A stretch of DNA of 64,000 bases from Morella rubra (taxonomy: Eukaryota > Streptophyta > Magnoliopsida > Fagales > Myricaceae). Each line of letters starts with the position of its first letter. Position 1 is the stretch's first letter. Position numbers and translations under genes: made by a program. Below are positions 21,231 through 29,731 of this stretch, piece by piece. Under the pieces are notes generated by a model. The model was not told where the DNA came from, did not search any database, and saw only the letters and a program-made list of their open reading frames with translations. The stretch spans positions 29,664,835 to 29,728,834 of the forward strand of contig CM025855.1 of assembly GCA_003952965.2 (NCBI GenBank). The letters run 5' to 3'.

Positions 21231-22850
21231 GTGTTTTTGGTTATTGCTTTTTGTATTGGTATTGTTGTCCAAGTGTTTTTGGTTATTACTTATATTGGTA
21301 TTGTTGTCCAGGTATTTTTGATTATTGCTTATGTATTGGTTTTGGTATTGGTAGTTGGCATTGGATTTGGATTTGCGATTGAAATTGGTATTTGGTCTTG
21401 GATTTGTGTATTGGTATTGGTATTGGATTTGGATTTGGGGTTGGTATTTGGTCATGGTAGTTGGTATTGGATTTGGATTTGGATTTAGATTTGGATTTGG
21501 AATTAGTATTTGGTTTTGGATTTAGGTGTTGGTATTGGTAATTGGTTTTAGAATTGGATTTGGATTTGGAATTGGAATTGATATTTGGTGATGATAGTTG
21601 GTATTGGATTTGGATTTGGAATTAGAATTGATATTTAGTTTTGTATTTGGGTGTTGGTATTGGTGTTTGGTATTGGATTTGGATTTGAAATTGGTATTTG
21701 GTCATAGTAGTTAGTATTGGATTTGGATTTGGATTTGGTATTTGGTCATGGTAATTTTTTTTTTTAAATCAAGACACATTTTATTCATAGCATAGAAAAT
21801 TACATCTGAAAACTTACAACGAAGATGACCCAAAGGGTCAGCAACAAGTCTAGGGGGTCGTAGCCCATAAATGAGGACTCAAGGTCCTCGGAGGTAGTGG
21901 GGAGACCTGCGAGAGATGGGTGCAAAAATCCATAAAAAGTAACAACCATTGCACAAGACAATGATGACTGCCACTGAAGGAAAGACAGATGTAGCATCGA
22001 TCCTACTCCCTTAGAATACTTCAAATGCAAAAACTAGCTGTAAAAACTACACATAGACAACCACACTATAGGTAAGCCCATAAGGGCGGATAAGCCCAAA
22101 CGGGCGGTAAGCTGACATAAGCAACAGACAAAGACAACCAAATAATGGCCAGATTTGAACAGAAGCTGTCAATGGTAGGAGCAGCTCGTGATGGCAGTTG
22201 GAGGAGGTCCACGGCCAAAGGGGGAAAGTAGGGGCCGCATAGACTTATCCTGGGGAGAGTAGCACGTCAAGGGAGGTGGAGGAACCACAAGGTCGACCAG
22301 AAGCCTCGGTGCATAAGATCCACACTCAACTCGAGAGGCACGTGAGTTTACACGTGCCTTCTTCAGCATGCCAGAAGGTGGTCTCTATGTGGATCTGGGC
22401 AGTCTGAGATTGGCCATGGAGTGCATGTCAACCAATGATTGCCGAAGACAGCTGTCAACCACTTGTGTGCCACCTGAAAGGAAACCCAAAAGAAACAGCT
22501 CTAGCTAGTTGAACCAGGGAGGAAGAGAAGGTAAAAGAAAAAGGGAGAGAGGAAAGGGGAGAAAAGGGACGGAGGAAGGGAGGAAGGGAGGAGCCGAAGC
22601 TCCCACTTTCCTCCTAGAGGCGCTAGGATAGGGGGTTGAAGAGAGTTGAAAGAGAGAGTGTTTAGAAAGACGCTGAAGGGACCCCTCATTCTACGTACAA
22701 TAGAAATATTTGGTCACGGTAATTGGTATTGAATTTGGAATTAGTATTTGGTTTTGGATTTGGATTTGAGTGTTGGTATTGGTATTGGTATTTGGTTTTA
22801 GAATTGGTATTGGTATTGGTAAAGGTTTTGAAATTGGTTTATGGTGTTAG
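21231..22850. repeat. GT-rich minisatellite (TTGGTATTGG / TTGGATTTGG units) split by a retroposed insertion
   Basis: 21231-21756 and 22725-22850 consist of interspersed variants of ttggtattgg, ttggatttgg and ttggtatttggtcatgg. The first part also shows a longer unit (gtattgttgtccaagtgtttttggttatt) repeated about three times at 21220-21330. The array is strongly G+T on the plus strand and pyrimidine-poor. It is interrupted by 21757-22706. Confidence 0.9.
21739..22724 (-). mobile_element. Retroposed sequence (poly-A tailed, minus strand) with 18-bp TSD
   Basis: A 950-bp block (21757-22706) unlike the surrounding minisatellite. Its left end is a T run (21757-21765), that is, a poly-A tail on the minus strand; an AATAAA signal on that strand lies about 15-20 nt before the tail. 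Flanks tatttggtcatggtaatt (21739-21756) and tatttggtcacggtaatt (22707-22724) match 17 of 18. Tail, signal and duplication mark LINE-mediated retroposition of a polyadenylated RNA. The body has no introns and only short open frames on the minus strand, so the source is either a host transcript or a short LINE-derived element; I cannot say which. Similar phrases elsewhere in the minisatellite make the TSD somewhat less certain. Confidence 0.7.
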
Positions 22851-23175
22851 TTTTAGAAGCTATTATTGGTGTATTGACGTCATTAAATTCCAAAACATAA
22901 CTTAACTGAACAACACTTACAATGGTTGAATAAATTCCAATAACAGAACTTTATTTCATAGATAGATACACAAGTGTTTTACAAATAGGCAGATCACCTA
23001 TTGCTGTCAATCCACCTTACAAAACAAAACAAACTATACCTCTTCAAGTACACTTCATCTACAAATATCACCTATTGCTGCCAATCCAATACAACCCTAC
23101 TATTCTTCCCCAACACAAATAAAAACACAAGGCAGCAATGACAAAAAAAAAAGGCTAACTAATCCTACGATCTTC

Positions 23176-23608
23176 TCAACAGTGCAACCCCATGGCAGCA
23201 ATGACAGCCAAAGACACTCTAAACTGAATTTTGAATGTTCTTGCAATGCGCTTCATCGAGGCCACCTCATTCTGCATGTTCTTCACCTTCTTATTCAAAT
23301 AAGGTCCCTCCTCCATTCCACGTGAGCAAACCGAAGGATCAAACTAACAAAAGTAGTTACAATGCCCACTTTTCTGCAAAAACAACTAAAAGGTCAGTCA
23401 AAATACACAAGGTAGTTGCATTTAACCATGAATTATGACACATACTTACTGAAGTTCTATCAAACTTTGCACAACTATAGAAACGTCTTCCTAGATTATA
23501 ATCAGTCCACGAGGCCTTCAGCGGTGCTTTCAGACCACAGTTAGAAACCTTAGCGTCGTATGGTCCACGGATTTTGAGGGATGGTGATGATATATTGCTA
23601 ACAATAGT
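23176..23608 (-). CDS. GRF-type zinc-finger protein inside the MULE (two exons recognised; 5' end unresolved)
   Basis: On the minus strand, exon A (about 23608-23450) encodes SNCGLKAPLKASWTDYNLG followed by RRFYSCAKFDRTS, the core of a GRF zinc finger (C-G-x-A-P-L-K, S-W-T, N-x-G-R-R-F-Y-x-C). A GT donor at 23449-23448 joins in phase to exon B (23343-23176) with TTAG acceptor: FDPSVCSRGMEEGPYLNK, then a Lys-rich segment likely to form a coiled coil and a hydrophobic end (VSLAVIAAMGLHC) that could anchor in a membrane, stop TGA. The arrangement (GRF finger, helix, C-terminal hydrophobic segment) matches the small plant proteins annotated as At4g04775-like. The first finger cysteine appears replaced (K-V-S-N-C), and no ATG is found in exon A, so an upstream exon is missing or the gene is decayed. 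It converges on the transposase. Confidence 0.55.
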
Positions 23609-23700
23609 GAAAAATCATCATGTTATAACAAAATGGATTTTAAGGGATGGTGATGATATATTGCTAACAATAGTGGAAAAGCATCATGTTACAACAAAAT
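23569..23700. repeat. 66-bp tandem duplication at the 5' side of the GRF exon
   Basis: Copies 23569-23634 and 23635-23700 (both ggatttt[g/a]agggatggtgat...) differ at about four positions. The duplication repeats the acceptor-side sequence of GRF exon A, so two nearly identical potential acceptors exist. Confidence 0.9.
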
Positions 23701-24280
23701 ATCTCTGTCAGCAGTACAACTATAAGCATACAAGATAGGAAGCTAATAAATGGGAAGAGTAATGGATCCACCAAGACAGAAAGCTACCAACAAATGTGTC
23801 AAGTATACCTCTGTGAGATTTGGTATATATCTCCTTGTGCAGTGGAATTGTCCTAACTCTGTGAGATAATATACCATAAACCCAAGAAAAATGAGCTTTT
23901 TGAAATAATGTAATTACACAAGGCAGTTGGTTATATTTTAGAAGGCTCTTATAGTCCCATGATCTTCGACGAGATAAAAGGAAAGCCTCTACAATCACAA
24001 TCTGTATTTGCATAGGATGTTCCTTGTTGTCATAATTACCTGTATTTATAATTCTACTCACTTTGGAATTATAAAGTTCAGAGGAAGTCATTCTGAAGCA
24101 TATGAATGTGTCAACTACCTGAGAAATAAAAAGTATCCTATTTTTAGGAACCTTATTATAACACCTATGTAATCTATTACTCCAACCAAAGCAGCATAAA
24201 GTTGAATAGAGTTACAGATTAAGGCATGGTACATACACTTAATTTGTCAGGTACAAACATTGCTTGCTCTAAGGTTCAAT

Positions 24281-24794
24281 AACTATCCCTACTTTGATTT
24301 ACTAATCAGTTGTGGTGGCTTGTCCTTGACATATGTGTGGCGCCTAGATTCCTTGGCAACTGGCAGGAAATTATGGCTTGGTGTACCGCCAATTTAAGAG
24401 GGAAAAAGTTGGTGGCTAAGGTGTGTGGGCTATGTTTTGTAGCTACTATCTATGCCATTTAGAAGGAGAGAAATGTTAGATTATATGTAAGGAAGAAAAG
24501 ACAGCAGGAGGAAGTTTATTGGGATATCATGAATATGGTGAAGGGAAGACTTGCATATGGTATTTTTAATGCGGCATTGAGGGCAGATCCTACCACTGCT
24601 GTTAGATTTGGTGGTTGCCTTTAGGCATTGCTGATTATCTCTTGCTGATATTTGTTTCTTGCTCTATTGTATGATCTCTTGTTATTTGCCTTCTTTGTAT
24701 TGATTTGTTAGACTCAAGGGTTTGTCCCTAACTCTGTACAATCTTTATTTTGGAATATAACTTACCACTTACCCAAAAAAACTATCCCTGCTTT
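24281..24794 (+). mobile_element. 5'-truncated LINE (L1 type) with about 15-bp TSD
   Basis: The body 24296-24779 starts abruptly within coding sequence. The frame reads WQEIMAWCTANLRGKKLVAK, then VCGLCFVATIYAI*KERNVR and EEVYWDIMNMVKGRLAYG, recognisable as the extreme C-terminus of a plant L1-type ORF2 (the zf-RVT region with the W-x-E-R-N motif; here Trp is a stop, TAG). A 3' UTR with the typical ending ttttggaatataacttacca and an A run follows. Flanks aactatccctacttt (24281-24295) and aactatccctgcttt (24780-24794) agree at 14 of 15. This is a standard dead-on-arrival LINE copy inserted into the MULE. Confidence 0.85.
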
Positions 24795-25747
24795 AACATT
24801 ATAATGTCTTCCAAGAAGCTCCACATGTGTGTGGTAATTTATATGTCTATCTTTCCTTACTTATCAAAAAGAGTGGAAAAAAAATTATATGTCTATGATA
24901 ATTGGCGAAGAAAAAAAAAGGATTGTAGGAGCCACTATTTACACAATAAACAATGCAACATCTACATTTGTAATTACTTCAGAGGCATATACATAGTTGC
25001 TATACCACCAAGACAACACCACATTTCGCAGTATATCATAAAATTGACAAGTACAATCCCTCTGTGGGTCTTATAAGAACTTAAAATCTTCAAAAAGTAT
25101 AAGTAGCATCACGAAATGAGCACAGTATGCAGAGTAAACAATGAATGATGCAATCGCATTTAAACAATGAAGGGACATTTAAACACTCAAATTTTAAATG
25201 TCACCAAAGCAATGAAGCAAATAGTTTTAGCCAACAACAAGCAAATAATAGACCAACGCATTTTTGCCTCAAACATTGTTGAATCAGCAAACCCAAACCC
25301 AACAGAACTAACCTTTCCTCAAACATTATTAAAGTAGAGTAGAACCTTCCTCTCATCGAAGGTAAAAAAATTCTTGAGCAATCTGTTTAGGGTTTGCAAA
25401 AAAGGGGAAAATGGTGAGTGAAGGAGAATGGGGAAAATCGTCTGTGTGATTTGAGAAGGAAGAAGGCATACCTTAACCAAACACCTTAAATCTTGATCAA
25501 CAGGTGCGACAAACAGATCTGAACGCTAAGGCAAGTATTTTCAGTGTGTTCTTCATGTGGGAGGGGGGGTGCGAAAACACAGCAAAAATTGAGGGCTTCC
25601 TTTGATTTTATGGGTTTAATTCCAAAACGGTGAGTTCAAGGGTTTTAATTTGTTTTGAAGCAAGGCATGATCAGTTGTGTGTCATTTAGCATTGGGGATT
25701 TTTAAATAAACAATGTGTTTTTTTCAAATTGGGGTTGACATGTTAAT
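24795..25747. other. Right arm of the nested MULE
   Basis: AT-rich, with no recognised gene. 25380-25520 contains a transcript-leader-like stretch on the minus strand facing the GRF gene and could hold its promoter or first exon; I could not define one. Confidence 0.4.
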
Positions 25748-25937
25748 CTGGCTGACGTGTGGCGCTAACGTGTTAAATTGCTGACGTGGCATGGGGTTCT
25801 GTTAAAGGGATAAACGAAACATGGGTGGTAGGACCAAATCGTCATAAAGGTATAGACTGAGTGTTCATAAAAGGATGAAATCTAGTGACTAAATCGTCAA
25901 TATGGTATAAACCAAGTGACCATATTGCCAATTTCTC
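25748..25937 (-). repeat. Right TIR of the nested MULE
   Basis: On the minus strand begins gagaaattggcaatatggtc and continues collinearly with the left TIR to the inner string cacacgtcagccag. Confidence 0.9.
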
Positions 25938-25946
25938 TAAAGTTTA

Positions 25947-28900
25947 AAACACTTTTATGAATTCTAAGACTTTATTAATTTAAAGAGTCAATTAATTATT
26001 GATATTGTTGTTTTCTTACCCAGCTTAATACTCTGGCCTAATGGGCACCATAGGACCTAAATGAGTCAGTGCAATATTTTATTTTGAATTAGGAAAGTAT
26101 TTTAGGCTCTTTAAGTCATTGAGCCCGAATTGGACCTTAACGGGCCGGGTGATTTGGGCCAATTAGAGATACAGGTTTCAGCTTAAATTTTTACCACTTC
26201 AACTATTTGTAATGCTTAACCCAACTATGAACCAAGTTTTCTTGTTTGGACCCTTTTACCCTTTGTTTTTCTTGAAATTCCAAAATCTAGTGACTAAGGG
26301 CATTTCAGTCATTTTTCTTGAAATTTTTTAGGGTATGAACAGGCAACTCTAAACTTCATTTTTGGAAAGTTTTATGCATAAATAACGCATATTTTTACAT
26401 AGGATAGTAAACAGTATGTTTCGGGTGCCATGAAAGTTATAAAGAAATGCATGCATGCATGTAATTTTCTTGTTATTTTTTCAACTCTAAGTGTGCATTT
26501 AAGCTATTTTGCAACCAACTGACACAAAAACATGTCCAGATCTTCGATCCAAAACCAACAAACCGTTGAAGTCCTTTGGCTTCCATTCCTTTCCATTTTC
26601 TTAGAACACAAGCTCATGCATGTGTTCCCTTTTTGTATTTCTTGCCAATCATGGCCTCTTTGCTCACTTTGAGCATTTTTAGGGCATTGTCGTGACCTTC
26701 TTTTCATTCTTGAGCTCCATTCACAAGTTTTCATCTCATAGATCAAGCATGCACAAGCATTGAAGTAACCAACTCAAGACTTTCAAAGAATCATGCAATA
26801 GATGCCTTAAACCTTTCATGCAAATATGAACATGTAAGGATCTCTTCACTACTCAAGAGGCAACAACATTTCTTGTCAAAACAGAGGCTCAAAACCATTT
26901 AAAAGCACACATGCATCATGGTTAAAGAAGATAAACATACTATATTCAATGAAATATACATTATTTGTCATCAATGTCACATGCAAGCAAGAAAATGTGA
27001 GTATCTACATCCAACAATATGGTAGCAACATTTTTCTTCAAACAAGTGAGTATAAAAATTCATCCAACACACCAAAACGCAACAAGACCATACATACAAC
27101 TACCGATTACCTTGGTAGCTAATCCTTCAGTCTTTTGAGACAAAGGAACTTCTTTTACTCTTTTTCTTTCTTTCTTCCTTTCTCTTCTTTAGTCCTTCCT
27201 CTCCTCTTCCTTTCTTTTCTTTCTCTTCTTTCTTCTTTCTTCTTTCTTCTCTCTTCTCTTTCCTCTCTCTCTTTCGGCAATGCAAGGGCACAAAGTGCTG
27301 CCACTTTGTTGCAAATGTCTTAAATGACCTTCTCTCTTATCATTATGGTGGCCTAGAAAATAAGGGTAGTCATAAATAAAAAAGGGGGCTATCATTAACT
27401 CCAAGTTTACAAGTTAAAGAAACCTCCTAATTGGGCAGTGGTGTATAGGAAAGGCAAAGGGGTGTCAAGTGTCATAAAAATTCTTTTTGTCTCTCCTAGG
27501 CCTTAATTACACTAATCATGGTGGGGGCTCAAGGGGTGGTCGGCCATGCTCCCTCACAAATGGGCTTGGTTTCTTGAGTTTCACAAGCCCGTTCTAAAGT
27601 CCAAAAGGTCCAAACAAGCCTACCTCTAAGCCCCTCTTAGGGCCCACAACAAAAGCCCACTATTTGGGTCCGAAAGCATGAATAGATTTCTAAAACAAAA
27701 AAAGTTAACCAACAAATTTATTTAAAGAAATGGTGGTCATTAGAAAAACAATACAAGAAGGAAAATATGGAAAATATTAAATCAAAAAAACTAGTTTAAT
27801 TAGGTGCAATAAAATTAACAAGGTACAAATTATGCAAAATAATCAATGAAATAAAAGTGGAAAATTTAAACGTCATGATCTAAAAATAATTTATAGAGGT
27901 AAAAAGGAAAACACAATATATCATCAATTGATTTTGACAACTAATCAATTTAAAAAGCTAGGTACTCATATATGCATGGAAATAAAAGAAAATTTTAATT
28001 TAAAGGCAAAACTCCTTCATTAAAACTTAAGAAAGCTTAAAAGAGAGTCTTAAGCGAGAGGGGTGTCACATGTTTTGAAAGATTAGATCCTTAATTGACA
28101 TTAGAGATTTCTCATGTAGCAATTAGGGTTTTGGGCTCCATATATGGAAGCTGATAGCCAAACACATGTAGCTAAATTAAGGGTCAATCAATCTTTGATT
28201 GATTGGTTCCCTCTTTGACAAGTTTGGGCTAAAAGGAAGGATCTCTACAAGATTTTCCTTTTTTAGCCTCAATTAGGTCTAGGGTAATTTTAGCACATGG
28301 CGATTAGGCCTTTCCTTTACTGGCCTTGTCGCCCAAGCCCATAAAAGGTGTATAAATACCCCCTTATGGCACTAGTTTTATTCATCTCTTGTCAATTATC
28401 AAACTTGGTCTCTTTTATGAGCTTTTGGCCTTTGTGCGTTTTATCTTTAGTACTTTGGGTTAGGCCTAACACTTGGGCTAACATGAGCGTGGTTCTCTCA
28501 TGTTAGATTTTTAGCTTGGGCATGGTTCTCTCAAGCAAGGGAGTTTCGATCATTGGGTATGGATGTGATTCTTTCATATTCATTAACTTAGGCTAGTTGG
28601 TTAATGGTGGTCCCTCAACTAGAGGTCCTTTGGCAAGGTGAAAAGGTATTTGTCGTAGGCGTGATTTTCTCATACCTTGATCTTTCACTTGACAATGTTC
28701 CATAATTCGGGTTCTAGGTTTGGCTAAGATGTGAGCCCATCTCGAGCTTAAGGCTTGCCTATCCTTTTCATTCACCTTCTTAACCATCCATCTTCTTTAA
28801 TTTCTTCTTTCTCTTTCTTTTATTTGGATAAATACTCGAGCTATGGTGCTCTTGAGTACCTCATTGGGTCGGCCAAAGGAGTATCACTTGAGGCGTGGGC

Positions 28901-29030
28901 TAAACACGAGTACTCCCAAGTCGTGCTTGCAAGGGGGATAGACATTGGTTAAGGTCCTAAGCTAAGGTCCTTATTAGAGCCTCAATGGGGTAAGTTGACG
29001 TGGAATCAAAAAATCTAGATGGGTGGCAGG
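25947..29030. other. Right arm of the outer element, unrecognised, with CT-rich run
   Basis: Contains a pyrimidine-rich microsatellite-like stretch (27150-27275, ttctttcttcc variants), a repeated cgtggttctctca / catggttctctca phrase (28489-28535), and a TATAAATA box at 28352-28359 in a stretch that looks like an LTR or promoter. No protein family recognised; no direct-repeat pair that would prove an LTR element was found. Confidence 0.4.
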
Positions 29031-29231
29031 GATACGTGGTGAATACAGATTAGTGGTGACGTGGACCCTATTACCCATGTAAGACATTTTCATTCAGTTG
29101 TTGTCCTTAGATGATGGAAAGGACCAAGTATAAAATGTTAAATTCCTTAGGGACTAATCCAAGACGGAAAATGCCCTGGGTACCAAGTTGGGATTTCGCG
29201 ATATCATAGGGACCAATAGAGTAATTAAGCC
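29031..29231 (-). repeat. Right terminal inverted repeat of the outer element
   Basis: Read on the minus strand it starts ggcttaattactctattgg and continues through ttacatgggtaatagggtc to ctgtattcaccacgtatc, collinear with the left end at 14461-14656. Confidence 0.75.
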
Positions 29232-29240
29232 AAAAAAATA

Positions 29241-29685
29241 AAATAAAAAAAATACACTTTGCAACCTCCAAAGTATGGGGCATTAACACTTTGCACCTCA
29301 TCTTTCAATTTCGTGATATTGAGCCCTTCAAATTTTGATTTTCAGCGATTTGCACCCTCCCGTTAAATTGATCATTAAAACAAGGCATAAAGCCCATTAC
29401 AACATCATTTAGGCTATGTTTGGTAACAGGTTTGAGTTCTGGTTTCAGGTCTCAAATTTGAATTTTGAGTCTAAAGTCCTGAATCCATGTGTGGATGGGC
29501 TGAGTATTATTTTTAAGTCTTTAAATCCAATGACGGCACAACACTAACGACGATTAGGAAAAAAAAGAAAAGAAAAAAAAAGTAAAAGAAGAAGAGGAGA
29601 GAAAACCAACGTCTTTTTTTCACACCATCCTCACCGTTTCTTTCTCCATCTCTCTCCCCTTTTCACCCCATCCTCCCTGTCTCTT

Positions 29686-29731
<46 letters not shown>

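Larger units (their letters stand above)
16929..25946. mobile_element. Nested 9.0-kb Mutator-like element (MULE) with perfect 9-bp TSD
   Basis: The element occupies 16938-25937 (9000 bp) and is flanked by identical 9-mers taaagttta at 16929-16937 and 25938-25946, the TSD length typical of MULEs. The TIRs (16938-17118 and 25748-25937) align over about 180-190 bp; shared strings include gacgatttagtcactag, aaccccatgccacgtcag and tatccctttaac. The interior carries a degenerate mudrA-type transposase (+, 18250-20679), a minisatellite, a convergent GRF zinc-finger gene (-, 23176-23608) and two retroposed insertions. The transposase is broken by several stops, so this copy is not autonomous as it stands. 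The intact TSD shows it has stayed in place since insertion into the outer element. Confidence 0.9.
14461..29231. mobile_element. Outer 14.8-kb TIR transposon (MULE-like) containing a nested MULE
   Basis: The left end (14461-14656) and right end (29031-29231, inverted) match over about 200 bp. Shared strings include ttaattact, ttacatgggta, ccacgtcacc and ctaatctgtattc. Long TIRs of this kind are characteristic of Mutator-like elements. Flanking 9-mers aaaaacata (14452-14460) and aaaaaaata (29232-29240) agree at 8 of 9 positions and may be the TSD, but the sequence is low-complexity. Without the nested 9-kb element the outer transposon would be about 5.8 kb. Its own arms (14657-16928 and 25947-29030) contain no recognisable transposase, only a broken coding fragment at 15850-16110 and repeats, so it appears non-autonomous. 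Confidence 0.65.

Noticed and set aside
21066..21488. Open frames with Tyr-Gln/Asn or Ile-Gly-Val repeats
   Set aside because: Translation of the minisatellite; repeat structure explains the lack of stops.
28340..28990. Solo LTR with TATAAATA
   Set aside because: Promoter-like composition only; no TG...CA ends, TSD or second copy could be identified.
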